Below, piece after piece: positions 12,101-25,214 of a stretch of DNA of 64,000 nt (position 1 is its first letter; each line of letters starts with the position of its first letter). The DNA comes from Clitopilus passeckerianus (Eukaryota > Basidiomycota > Agaricomycetes > Agaricales > Entolomataceae). The position numbers and the translations under genes are program-made. The notes beneath the pieces were generated by a model. It searched no databases and was not told the origin of the DNA. It saw nothing but the letters and a program-made list of their open reading frames with translations. The stretch is taken from NCBI GenBank assembly GCA_944990035.1, contig CALYLX010000126.1:2542001-2606000 (forward strand), read 5' to 3'.

Positions 12101-14583
12101 GAATAACGATTGTCCAGTCCAAAGGTATGACAAGGGCATCCAGTGTAGTCGATGACGGTATAGGCTTGACATCACGACGAAGAGACGGAAACACTTTCTC
12201 GAGCTCTGCCTTGTCACCCCGAACATTATCTGTGAAGACCAGTTCAATATCATCATGGCCATACTCTCGAAGAGAGTGAGGAATGGTTGCCAATGCCGGC
12301 ATGAACTGGTTGTGGGCCTTTGTGGGAGTGAGGGTCATGGTTCGAACCTCGTTGTACTCATTGATGCCGGTATGTAGAGCACCAAAACGGGCTCGCCGTT
12401 CACCTTCCCGATGTGCTTCGAACCTGGAAAACAACGAGCACCTTGATAAGCACCCATATGATGTGTTGGAGAAAGGTTCATACCTTGAAACTGTGGTCTA
12501 TCGTCAGTATCCGGCAAGACAGCATTGCCATATGTTGGTCGATCTCGCATGCATGTCTTTCCATAAATGCATTGTAGAGATCTCCAAAGTAGCGCCCTGA
12601 GGGGACGTAACCTGCATACTTAGCACGGTCATTCCACAGCCCAAACCGGGGATGCTGCACTAGCAGTCCTCTTATGGACTCAGTTTCCATCCGACTTTTC
12701 ACGAGCTCGTAGTACAGCAGCTGGAGTTTTTCATGGCGACGAATGTAGAATGTACGAATCATGGCCGCAAAGGGAGATGGCCCATGACCGCGTTGAAAGC
12801 TGGATCGAAGGAGAGCAATCAGGCGGTCGGTAACACCGCAACGATGAGTGAGGTAGAATGTGAATTGTGAGGCAACAGCAGGGGAAGGGCATCGAGGAGG
12901 GCGGGTGACCAGCTTTGATAAGTCTTCTTGCATTCCGAGCGTCCGCACTTATATCGGTACCCGATGATATAGATGTTCTGGTCAATGTCAACAATTCTTC
13001 GAGGCGAATCCGTCCAGCCGTTGAGCTGCAATGCGACAGGTATGTGATTCCCAGCTGTTCGCCCAGCTTTGCGACACTCTGGGCACGGGATGCTCTGGTT
13101 GTCGACAAAGAAATGCGGAAGCCATACGAACCAGGTAGGTTCATAGAAGATCTCGGGTTCAATTTGAAAGATGCGTGCGGCCTTGAAGAGCGGATTTTTT
13201 GGCCGAATGAAGAACGATCCGTTCTCATAGCAGGATGGCTGCTTGGAACGGTTCCTGTCGGCCTCCTCACGGAGGTGGGTGCAGATTTCCTTGTATTTGG
13301 ATTTGAGCCAGTGGGGTAGCGTCGAGTTCGGTTGTTTGCTCGTTGCGGGAGACATCTCGTCGTCGTCTGGGAGGGTCCCGAAGTTGTCTGCTTCGTCCTC
13401 TCTGTCCTCTCCTTCGCCCTGAAAGGCATCCGTGCCACCCACTCCCAAATCCTGGTCCAACCCACCGTCGAAATCATCGAAATCGTAGAAATCGCAAGTG
13501 AGCTCCACCGGCTCCGGTGGAGCTCTAGAAGTTACATCCGGCAGCGGATGTAACTTCCTCTGGTTTGTTGGAGCTGCTGGTGTTCCTGCTGAGCAACGGT
13601 TAGCGTCAAAATCCAAGCAAATAGTGAAATGCAACTCACTGGTGCCGAAAGCGCGATGCTCGTGCCGTACGTCTTTGTCACGTAGCCTGGGGTCGACTAC
13701 ATTGAGTTCTGGGTAGGAAATAGGTGTTAGCATGCTTATATATCTTCGATAAAGTGAAATGAACATACCTGGATTGGCCGGCTCTTCTGTGAGATCTCTC
13801 CCTTCCATCGTGCTCTTATTGGCAGTTGCCGGCCTCTTTCCTTTCTCTCCAGTCGTGGTATTTGCTTGGTTTGTTACTAAGATATATTATTAGAATGTAA
13901 GAGTGTCAATTTTACCAGAGAACATACATGGTAGTTCAGTAGGTGTGCCATGGCGTTCACTTGCGGCGACGCTGGTAGCACGCGAATGAGAAGAGAAAAA
14001 CCCTAGGTTTGTTAGTCAGGGAGGCCTTCGAACATATGTTGAGTGATCACATACCTTCGAGCGATATCTGCCTTGTATTTCGAGGCGGATAAATAGCAGG
14101 AGATGAGTCGCGAGACTCGCTGCCTGATCCAGTCTGAGCACGAGACAAGCGCTTGTCAGGGCGCTTGTCAACGGCCGCGCTTGGTGCATTTGGCAAAGGT
14201 TCGGCCACTACAACAGGTGGCGAGGCTGCTGGGGCATGCTGAGCCAAGGGAGTTGTGCCAGGCTCGTTGTCTGTAGGTGGGATGGATCAGAATCTCGTTT
14301 GGTTGCTCTTACACGTGCGTGAACGTACCAGGAGCCGTGATTGGCTGGCAAGAGGCCTCGACAGCCTTGTTATGGGCGTCTGATTGATGGAAGCAGCTGT
14401 CAGCGCTGCGTGGACTGAATAAGGTTGCCAACACTCACCTGGAGCCGTGCTCGATGCTGCCACCCTGGCCTTTGCAGGTCGGCCAACGGGCCTTCCGGTC
14501 GCGGAAGGGGCGCCTTTCCTATTCTTGGTCCCTTTCGGGCGTCCTGGACCGCGTTTGGTCCTTTCAGTCGCGTCTTGCTCCAT
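9148..14583 (-). pseudogene. Exo-DDE transposase gene of copy 1 (frame-broken)
   Basis: Same exon structure as copy 2, on the minus strand, from ATG at 14583 to stop at 9148. Order of parts: AT-hook-like GPGRPKGTKNR and GRPVGRPAK; zinc-ribbon-like CPECRKAG with CGRSECKK; putative DDE D1 (TIDHSFK); D2 (VFTDNVRGDK); DEDDy exonuclease motifs DMEW, ADFTRLF and YASLDGYA; putative catalytic E (RGTNGVEGG); and a C-terminal CCHC-like knuckle (CLCCGGDKCKGRG). Relative to copy 2 it lacks one base in a poly-A run (12384-12387) and one in a poly-G run (10624-10627), both shifting the frame. A third shift at GGGG 12881-12884 is shared with copy 2. The N-terminal exons are in frame here, unlike copy 2. Because three of these are homopolymer changes, sequencing error cannot be excluded. 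Confidence 0.8.
13500..13557. repeat. Two adjacent perfect hairpins inside the transposase coding exon (copy 1)
   Basis: Arms GAGCTCCACCGG and CCGGTGGAGCTC (13500-13511, 13514-13525) with a 2-base spacer. Immediately beside them are GAAGTTACATCCG and CGGATGTAACTTC (13528-13540, 13545-13557) with a 4-base spacer. In copy 2 the second hairpin is intact (38006-38035) and the first has lost two bases, producing a frameshift. Confidence 0.9.
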
Positions 14584-14787
14584 AAGAGGACGTGCTGATT
14601 GTTGGTTGTCGTGAGCTGGTCGTCGTTGACAGATGGCCGCCTCCTCATTGCCTAAATTAGTAGTTAGCCGGAACATTAATAGTTAGCCGGAACACGAGGA
14701 CTTAAAGTTACTCAAAAGAGTAAGTAGACTTAAATTAATAAATTAAGTCTCGCGGGCCCCCAGCCATAGTTAAAGTGCCGCTGAGAA

Positions 14788-15504
14788 TCGCCTCGATTCA
14801 ACTTCTTACTATCCCTCGAACTCGAAGCATGCTTCCTTGAAGTCGTGTGACACTCGGAGGCCGAGAAAAAATTGGAGCCTAATTTTATATTCAAACCTGT
14901 GCAAGCTTTCTCTTGGTTCATCACGACTCTACATTTCCCTGGTCTGCAGACCAACTGGTGTGTCGCTTGCGCAGATATGCTTATAGAGCCAGTCACGGGG
15001 ATTTACGCCATTCCCTGTCCGCAGACTAGGGCTGGAATAGTGAAACGAGTCAGGTTATGCGAGTAAACGCGTACAATGCACAGGTATGCCGCAAGCTCAA
15101 TTACAATCACGTCCCTACGGCCGATCAGTTAGGATAATAGCCCGCTTGAACGGAACTGAGGCTAGGCTGTTAGTGTTGAAGTAGAAAGTTACTGATATTC
15201 AGAGCTTTTAGGTATGCAAAACGAGGTTACAATCTCCCATCATTCTCTGGTGTACTTTTGAAAGTATCATAGCCCACATGGTTTCCACGCAACTACAGCT
15301 CCTCATTGAAACGAACCTACAGAAGACCATTACAAGTGTTGTCGACAGCCTTTCGTACAAAACCTGCTACGTGCAACCAGGTGCAAATGCAACGAAAAGC
15401 GTTCCAGATTATTCAAAGTCCTCCGTAAAGGAGATTGCTTCAGCGATTTATCGCACTTCTATCGTTCAAATCAACAAAGGCAGGGAGAGTGTGTCTAAGC
15501 AGAA
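14788..15504. other. Right flank of transposon copy 1, no clear gene
   Basis: About 700 bases. The plus-strand frame at 15278-15514 has no recognised motif. It probably overlies the 3' flank of the NACHT remnant that follows on the minus strand. Confidence 0.35.
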
Positions 15505-15867
15505 ACATACCTGAAGATATTTCAAGATGTTGTACCTTGTTGAACAGTCATGCAGGGAACTATAGGCGGATTTCCTCGTCCCGCAGTCCAAGGGACATAA
15601 TTCCGCGCAAGGATCGTGACACGAACCGGAGAAAAACTCTCGATTCCTCGTCGTCAAACCGACTTGTAAGGCGTTTCTCAGACTCTCTATCGGAGACGCA
15701 CTCCAGAGCAGCCTACAGAACTCCGATTCTAGCCTGTCAAGGGCCTTGTAGGTTTTCCGCAGATGGGCACTTGATCCAGACCATCCAACCTCCGAATGCT
15801 TTCCTTCCTCGAGATGCAAACGGTGCGCTGAATTCCAAGTCGGATATTCCTCCGGTCGAACTGGCAA
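15505..15867 (-). pseudogene. NACHT-gene C-terminal remnant
   Basis: The minus-strand reading contains LDRLESEFCRLL...ASPIESLRNALQVGL and then HDCSTRYNILKYLQ, directly followed by a GTATGT donor. This matches, in order and spacing, the end of the NACHT proteins elsewhere in the window: LEQLICDYLR...DSLRIGLEVAM then GDCDLKREILLYIK before a donor in the 21-23 kb gene. Nothing resembling the NACHT core is found further upstream on this strand. It is therefore an isolated piece rather than a gene. Confidence 0.5.
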
Positions 15868-17150
15868 TCAAGGTGAGACCTTTCATTCGAGCAAGCATGG
15901 ATGACCTATGATCTCATGAATAGGGTTCGAAAACCTCACGGTCGATTTCAGGAACAAGGTCCTCTAAGTCATGTTGCAATCGACTAACTTTCAGGACGGC
16001 GGTGATAGCAAGTCGACTTCCCGCTATACCCACCTTCTTGCCCACGACATCTCCCATCCATTGCTCAAAGTCAAACTGACTGGTGGAATGGGTGGTCCCT
16101 CTTCCCCAAAGCTCGAAAGGCAACACAAAGGCGAGCAGCGAGATTAACTACGTTAGCCTTGGTGTCTTCCTAGTCCTTGCTAGGGATGGGGACGGCCGAG
16201 GTGGTGATGATGACAACTCGAAATACAAGTACGTTCTCTCTGCTATTCCAGCTATCTTCATATCTCTAGACGTTTTCAAAATTCCAGCGTATTAGGTGGC
16301 TCCTTCTAAACACAGTACGTTACTCCTCAAAAGCCCCAAATCGCGGTCAGGTGATGAAACTCTGGCTTGCTTTTGGTGCTCGACCTGAAGCTGAGGCGAA
16401 ATGGAATCGGATTTGCTCCATCAAGGTGGTGACTTAGAGCCTAGAGGAGGAGCAGTACGGCCTGTTATAGTAGCATATTGATGTCCTCACGCCTCCTGGC
16501 ACCATGAACCCAAAAATCACGAACGTCTAGATAGTTGTCAACAGCTCAAAACACGCTCACCTACAACCTGCAGGCAAGCCGATCTCATCTCCATAAGTGG
16601 AGCTACCGATATACATGGCACCAGGTTTGACGAGCCCGAAAATCCTATCACGACGGGAGGCGTTCTTGACTCGAACATCATGCCTGCGACTTACGTCTCC
16701 TTCATCAAATATATTGATCCCGTCGAGTTGTCTCGCTTTGGTCTGCACAATGGTCGGTACCACACACTGGATAGAACTGTTGACTTTTCATGAATATAGG
16801 CTCTCCAAATGATGAAACCTTGATCGGTTTGAAGTGGGAATCATTCGCCCTGGCTGCTGTCCATGAATCCGCCTTCCCAAATGTGACTACTTCTGTTCAC
16901 CGCGGTACGCATATAGCCATCTTTGTTTGTGATCCAGGCCTGACAGATCGGTCGTTCAGTCGGACAACGATTTCCTCAGTACTCAGGGAATTTCCCTCGG
17001 TATTCCTTTCAACGCTGGTTTGGATGTCGATAACCAGTTCCTCGTGTTCCTCATTGCTCTGCCCGGCGCACCCAAGGCACGCTAAAGGTCATTTCTGCAC
17101 TCAAGGATATTCTATCTTTCCAATAAAAACGTCAATTTATACTGCATAAC
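15868..17150 (+). other. Unidentified coding-like exons on the plus strand
   Basis: Three open pieces with plausible splice borders look protein-like. One follows ...CTTTCAG at about 15993 (RYTHLLAHDISHPLLKVKL). One lies at 16575-16790 (ADLISISGATDIHGTRFDE, then VSFIKYIDPVELSRFGLHN). One ends near 17084 (GISLGIPFNAGLDVDNQFL, then ALPGAPKAR and stop). They could be the decayed or misread exons of one gene upstream of the carboxylesterase. I do not recognise the family. The opposite strand is also partly open here, so the assignment is weak. Confidence 0.3.
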
Positions 17151-17677
17151 CCCACTGAGGCACCATCTAAGCGCCAGCCGCAAGACAGTTGAATGCTCCA
17201 CATTACAGCATAATCTCGGTCACACGCTTGCAAGCCACCTTCGGCAAGGGAGGTTATTCGGAACGTGCTTCCTGGACGATTAGATGTGATGTCCTTTTCT
17301 TCCCCCTCAGAAACTCTGGAGGGGCCCCAGGAGAGTTAGAGACATAGCTTCCTCATCCATTTCCGAGAGGTTTCGCGCACCTGATGTTCTGGGGTTCTGA
17401 AAAACGCAGCTACAAGTCTCTTGTGTAACCTGACGCCCACCACATTAATGAACGATTTCTGATGGAACTTTATGGTTCATCCGAACGTGCACAACGTCGA
17501 CACGTTCCCGCCGAAAGTGACTGATATTGGAAGCTTAAAGGCCGATATCCATATGCCTTCTTCGGTTCAAACCCCTTCGATATGACTACCGATTTACAGG
17601 TATGCATTCTCGCTGCCATGTCGATTCTAGTATAAGTACCACCACTCACAATCTCTCTTCCTCATAGGTAGTACGCC

Positions 17678-20082
<2,405 letters not shown>

Positions 20083-21060
20083 AATGCATGGGTGCCTCCC
20101 GCGAGTTTTCTGTTTCCACTGAAACGTAGCCATTCTAAATGGACTCACAATTCTTTCATTACTCCATCTTCAGTCCCATCATTGTAAATTAGTTATCCGG
20201 TCTGGCCTTACTGTAAATCATCACATCTGTGCATCCACTACCGAGACTGTGCTAACGATCATGAAATATTGAATTGAAATTTACGTAAGTTTTTTGTCAC
20301 TGGATATGTATTCAAAATCCTCTGCCTATCCTCCGATCTCTGGAGATCACTGGTCAAACGGGGAGGAAAACCCAATGCTGCCTGCTTGCGACGGAGACCT
20401 AGTTGAATGGTGATTTTTAGTTCGTCGGTTTTAGGCACTGTCAATATTCGAAAACTCACATCCTGGTCACGGTAGAAGTGAACACAGTTGTGCTATAATC
20501 GTGGTTAGAAATGCTGAAATTTGAGGACACCCGACAACTTACGTAGTCGTCAAGGCAATCAAGGACTTCAGAGGTGCCCGAGGTGGCCAGTCTAGAATGT
20601 CTGGTAGTAAGTACTCAGCTTTCCCGGGTGACAAGAAATAAGAACACAGACTTGGAATACCTCCCATCGCGACTATTTGTGATCCTCCAGTTGGTACCCC
20701 GCCGCTTCTTTATATTGAAGGGCGCTGTCCGTGTCCTTCTACAGGTCCTATCCCAGATAGCTGCTGCAAACCCTGGATCTACTGCAAATGTAAGTAAAGG
20801 ACCGGAAATATGGCTACTGAAGCAACTGACCTAATGTGCACCAGTTGGCGTCGTGGAGTAAAAGGGCTATCGCCACCCATCAGTGGCTGACCGAAGTCTT
20901 GTCAAATTTGTGCGAAGCACAGGTGGTTAACATTCCTTGTTCACAAAGGCGAGCTGGTGTCGCAATTGAAGTGCGTTCGGCCTTCAGTGAAGCCCGGCTC
21001 ACAGCCGTCGCGGTCTCGCAGGACTCCAAGAAAGTCAGGCTACATGCAGTCCGCCAGCTG
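20083..21060. other. Intergenic stretch between esterase and NACHT gene 1
   Basis: About 980 bases. A plus-strand pair of open pieces (20662-20792, 20846-21102) can be joined by GT-AG, and short minus-strand exon-like pieces lie near 20460-20590. Neither shows a family motif. No supported gene. Confidence 0.35.
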
Positions 21061-23003
21061 TCAGCGCAGATGACGACTGCATGCGAGGCTTTTGCAAGAT
21101 AGCGAGGAGGAAATAACCTCCAGGTGGAAAGGCAAGAGTTTCGCGTTGGTTGCGAGTCGTTGAAAGACCGATGGTTCTGCTTCCTTATTGCACCTCTAAA
21201 AAGAGGAACTTCGTTAACGAAGCAAGCGTGGGATATCGAGCAATTGATAGAAGTACCTTGATATACAACAAAATTTCCCTCTTGAGATCACAGTCCCCAA
21301 GAAACTTGAACAGTGGCTCCCTCGGTTTCGTCTGACTCAGTCCAATCTCCTTCAAATATCGACAGTAGTCTTCATCATCCTTGTCCATGGCGACTTCGAG
21401 GCCGATCCTCAAGCTGTCATTGACGTTCGAGGACCGAAGGTAGTCGCAAATAAGTTGCTCCAGATCCCGCCAATATGACCACCCTCTGCTTGGTGTTGTC
21501 CTCATAATGTCAACAGAGGACATTCCGGCTAAGATGTGCTTGAGCAGACGGCTCGTTATCCTCGTGCTTGCTTCTCCCCTTCCAAGGGAGAACTGCTTTG
21601 CCCTCACAGGATCGGCAAGGAAATCACCGAACGAGGCGTGAAAGAAGCGAACGAACTTTCCCTGGCCTTTGGCACGATTGGAGGGTGGGGGAATATACAG
21701 GATCGAATGGAGGTCCATGAGGTGTCGATATACCTCTGGGGCATCCATGTAGAGGACTTGCGTAAGCATAGTCACCGTAACACCAGACGTGCACTTCCAG
21801 CTCCAAATATCGTGCATATTGGTGGTCAAAACCGCAAATACGTCCATTGCGGATTCACATGATGCATCCGCGATGGATGAAAGGATAAAGGTGTATAATG
21901 CATCAAGCTGTGCGTACGGGACATCTTGACCAACACCTTTGATGCCCTGAACAACCTCCAGGCATCGTCGAGGATCGCTATGTGGTCGTTCGAGATATTT
22001 GACGACCGTGGAGGCGTAGATAAACTGCCCCGAGGCCTTCCGGATGATATCTTGAATGGCTTGTTCTGGAGGCCAAGATACGTCAAGTATCATGTGGTTG
22101 ATCCTCACTTCATCGAACTTGCACCGGAGGTAAAGTTCAATATCAGCGTTGGGATTGAATTGGTCATCGAGAACGAGGGTAGATGTGAGCCGGCTGAGCT
22201 CAGGGCGACCGAACGCACGGCGGATATCGTGTTCGGATCTGCTGGTGATGAAGACGATAATCGGTATGTCGGGCAGCTGGAATAAAGATGTGAAGAGTGA
22301 TAAAATCTCTTCCTGGCCGCCGTTACCGGAACATTCGTCGAAGCCATCTAGAAGAATGACCTTGGGAGGTTGAGAAGTTGGTTCTGGAAAAGCAGCATTC
22401 AGAGGCCGGATGATAAGTCCGTCCATCTGCGTTTGCAAGGTCTTAGAGAATATGAGAGGATCATCCTCTATAGCCTGTTCCACATCAAACCGGATGCCAT
22501 GAAAGGTACGGGAGAGTTGGTAGGCAATAGTCGTAATGACTAGAGTCTTCTGGTTGCGGTTGACAGCATTACGGGAGAAGAAGAAACTCGCGGCGAGTCT
22601 TCCATCTTTGTCCCACCGTTCCGCCAGAGTTTGCGCGATGGCGGATTTGCCTGCTCCTGCAGGTCCAGAGAGCCACATAATCGGAGTAGAATCAATACCA
22701 CTGCCCTGCTTTGTATGTGCCCAGTTGTTAATTCTATCAAGAACAGCGATCCGCGTATTGGGGTGACATTTGGGAGGATCAAAACGTTCGCCAGAATTGT
22801 GTAGTGCGCTAGAAACGACGTGTTTGCTCAGGATCTTGAGTCCTTCTGAGGTCGAGATCAGCTTCTCCAAACAACTGATAGGATAGGGGACACATACTTC
22901 GTTTAGCTCCATGCACATGGTGTTCATGATAATTCACGGCTTCAATAAACCTCCCATTATTGATTGTAAGGACGGTCTTCTCGTCAATAGTGGACAAGGA
23001 CAT
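21061..23003 (-). CDS. NACHT NTPase 1 (NLR-like), three exons
   Basis: Exons 22898-23003, 21257-22845 and 21061-21195 join in frame to about 609 aa. The N-terminal exon holds a short module ending NNGRFIEAVNYHEHH, similar to the start of three other NACHT genes in this window. Next come a linker (ERFDPPKCHPNTR), the Walker A loop GPAGAGKS (about residue 95), Walker B with the NACHT-typical acidic end ILLDGFDEC, and a sensor-like FITSRSEHDIR. The helical part contains SGQFIYASTVVKYL and FFHASFGDFLAD. The last exon begins Arg-Cys-Asn and ends CSRHLR. There are no WD40, ankyrin or TPR repeats. By family knowledge such proteins are STAND NTPases implicated in fungal self/non-self recognition and regulated cell death. 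The trigger is unknown. Confidence 0.9.
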
Positions 23004-23741
23004 GGCCTAAGATACCACTCTCGAGAGCTGTAGGGCGCATCTGGATTGAATGGGACCACAGATTCCTGGCAAACGGCATCATATATAGCCTCTAGAGAAG
23101 CACTGGACGGCGACATTGCCCGGTACAACGAGGTCCATTTGACACAGCTTCAAGCCTTCAACACGGGGAATACATTGACGCGGTCGTGTTGCGTCTGTTG
23201 GTGAGCGCCAATCATTGGTGCTGAACTCGTGGTGAAGGCATGTTCCATCATCACGTTGTATGCTTCTGCGTTGTCATCGGAGGCTTCGTCAACGTCAATA
23301 CCATGGACAAGGTTGCGAAAGATAGTGCCGGCATTGTCCGGTCCGTATTTCACACGCCTTCTTCCCCCCCCCCCCCCCCCGCACGGCGATTCTGGAGTTT
23401 GTTCGCCCAAGCAGCGTTTGTAATATTATTTGAGTTCATGCTCCTTGTATACAAAACTGGCCGGGGATGAGTAGCTTTTTGAGTCCCAAAAAGCGAGATC
23501 GGTCTGTCCAAAGGGAAAAGAAAGGACTCCATGTCAATGCGCAGGGAGTGAAGCGTTGGCAAGGCATTGGCATCGTAACGTCTCCTCCGACTGGAGCAAA
23601 CAAGATAATTGTTAAGTATGAATTGGAAAACAGAATATCTATATCGTAAAGAGAGATTGATCGCTGTCGTCGAAGGCAGCTTAGCAGAGCCGATTAGGTA
23701 GATGCATCTTTCGACGACCAGGTTGCCAAAGCGTTATGAGA
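23004..23741. other. Intergenic stretch with a 17-base poly-C run
   Basis: About 740 bases between NACHT 1 and CCDC124, which face the same way. It contains an uninterrupted run of 17 C (23364-23380). The minus-strand frame 23150-23410 runs through the homopolymer as poly-Gly; its tail looks protein-like but is not recognised. No supported gene. Confidence 0.4.
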
Positions 23742-24715
23742 TCACTTCTTCTCCCTGAGCCTCTCCACGACTGCAGACTTCTTGGCGTTGAGTGCATTAA
23801 TCTTCTCCTCCTTCGAGGCATCATACGATACTGTCACCTGGTTAAAGCTAAGGGTATTATTGCGAGTCAGATCCTTGGATCGGCAGGAAGAGGACATAGA
23901 CGTACGGATTCTCCGGTGATTTCTGGAACTGTTTATATAGTAGTTCCTAGACGAATCAACATGTCAGCTGTGAAATAGTATAGTCAGGAAGAACATACTT
24001 TATATTGTTGCAATCTCATACCAGGATGCTATCAATCGGCATACGGAGTGAGTGATTGACATCCAGGCCAAAATAACAGAACGAAGCACGCACCTCAACC
24101 TTGAGCTTCGGCAGCTCCGTTTCCTCATAGGCCACGTACGCCGCCTTGTACCTCCTCTCTGGATGCCTCTCAATACCAGCAGCTTGCTGACCGACACTAG
24201 CCTTATCCGACTTCGCATTGACCACCTCCAACAAATCCAACATGTTCTCAATACCCGTCGCCGAGAAACTCTGAGGCTCCTCCACATCCTCCGCTACTTT
24301 CTCCTTCCCGGTCTCTGCACCGGCTAATCCACCACCAGCGGCAATTGCTCCAGGACCAGCAGGTTTCTTCTCTGCTCCTTTCTTTCCTCCGGCTTTAGGT
24401 GTTGCCTTGACCTTGGCAGGTGCGCTGGCTTCCTCCTCTGCAAGGAGTCTTGCGTTCTCTGCCTTTCTTGCTAGTTCGGCACGTCGTTTCTCTTCTTTAT
24501 CTTCCTTTGAAGGTTTGATCTTGGAGCCCTGGGACCATTCTTCGGCTTCCTTTTTCTCCTACAAGGACATTAAAGTTAGTAGGATTCGCAGACACACTCA
24601 GATGGGATCGCGAACATACTTTCTCTGTAGCTGCAGCTGCCTTTTTGTTGGCCTCGTTCTCAGCTTTCTTCGCCCGACCAGATTCCTTCTTTGCGTTTCC
24701 GCCTTTTGGCGCCAT
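23742..24715 (-). CDS. CCDC124 family protein
   Basis: Five exons (24620-24715, 24094-24558, 23999-24028, 23906-23946, 23742-23847) join in frame to about 245 aa. The first exon MAPKGGNAKKESGRAKKAE and the long Lys/Glu/Ala-rich coiled coil that follows are diagnostic. So is the C-terminal block ENMLDLLEVV...HPERRYKAAYVAYEETELP...HPGMRLQQYK...KQFQKSPENPFNQVTVSYD. The family (PF06244; human CCDC124, related to yeast Lso2) associates with ribosomes and protects or recycles them under low-translation conditions. A cytosolic ribosome-bound role is therefore inferred. The tail ends in VVERLREKK. The microexon of ten codons (23999-24028) is supported by conserved reading frame on both sides. Confidence 0.92.
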
Positions 24716-25082
24716 GTTAGTGAGCTCTTCAAGGATAGCGATGGATTTTATCAAATGAGTCAATCTGAACAACTAGGTCATGATCTTATCAGATTAGGGC
24801 TTGTCACACACACAGACCGATCGCATGTGAAATCAACACATCACTTTGAAAGGCAACTCCCCACACAAGGCACAGAGAGAGAGTATTATATCTCAAAAGG
24901 AAAATCCCCGCTGATGGTGTGTTATAGCCGCTGCTACCCTACTGGCACGAGAACATGGATAATCAAAGCCATATAAGACCGACGCGTATGAGTTCTGAGT
25001 ATTTTGGCCTTGAGCGCAACCAACTTGCGAGTAACAGCTCTATGTACGATCCTTCTATACCTTTACGACCAAGAATCTCCTC
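24716..25082. other. Intergenic stretch between CCDC124 and the decayed NACHT gene
   Basis: About 370 bases, presumably the CCDC124 promoter. No motif recognised. Confidence 0.35.
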
Positions 25083-25176
25083 ATGGCTATACCCAAACAC
25101 GCACAGGGCTACACGATCGTTAACACCCGCTTCTTAGAAGCCCAGACATATACTGAGGTACACATCGACTACTAAG
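25083..25176 (+). pseudogene. Orphan duplicate of a NACHT N-terminal exon
   Basis: Starting at ATG 25083 the frame reads HAQGYTIVNTRFLEAQTYTE and stops at once after VHIDY. A second, diverged copy of the same exon lies 280 bp downstream (about 25367-25470, HAQGHTILNCQFSETQTYTE) and is one base shorter near its start. The motif matches the N-terminal module of NACHT 1, 3 and 4. The upstream copy is not followed by a NACHT core of its own. Confidence 0.6.
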
Positions 25177-25214
25177 CAAGCCGTGCGCCAAATTGGGTAA
25201 ACCTGAGCACAAGT

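Larger units (their letters stand above)
8837..14787 (-). mobile_element. Exonuclease-DDE DNA transposon, copy 1 (element 8845-14779)
   Basis: The 5935 bp element runs from GGCACTTTAACTATAGTTGG at 8845 to the complementary end ...CCATAGTTAAAGTGCC at 14779. It is bounded by a perfect 8-bp target duplication GCTGAGAA (8837-8844 and 14780-14787). The terminal inverted repeats match over about 28 positions with a few changes. One is followed by AT-rich TTAATTAATTAATT, the other by the short inverted repeat GACTTAA...TTAAGTC. The single gene inside (9148-14583, minus) encodes a large transposase-like protein. The element is almost identical to copy 2 at 36634-42720, which lies in the opposite orientation, so transposition was recent. 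TIR and 8-bp duplication resemble hAT, P or KDZ elements, but the protein does not match any of these that I know well. Confidence 0.93.

Noticed and set aside
16557..16763. Minus-strand frame (GLVKPGAMYIGSSTYGDEI) that looks protein-like
   Set aside because: The plus strand over the same interval is also open and has better splice context. Neither matches a family I know.
20836..21102. 88-codon plus-strand frame that can be spliced to an upstream open piece
   Set aside because: No motif, overlaps the final exon of NACHT gene 1 on the other strand, and the opposite strand also shows exon-like pieces. Not strong enough to call.
23150..23410. Minus-strand frame with poly-Gly and a protein-like tail, considered as an extra 5' exon of NACHT gene 1
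   Set aside because: The other short NACHT genes start directly with the shared N-terminal module, and no in-frame splice joins this piece to it.
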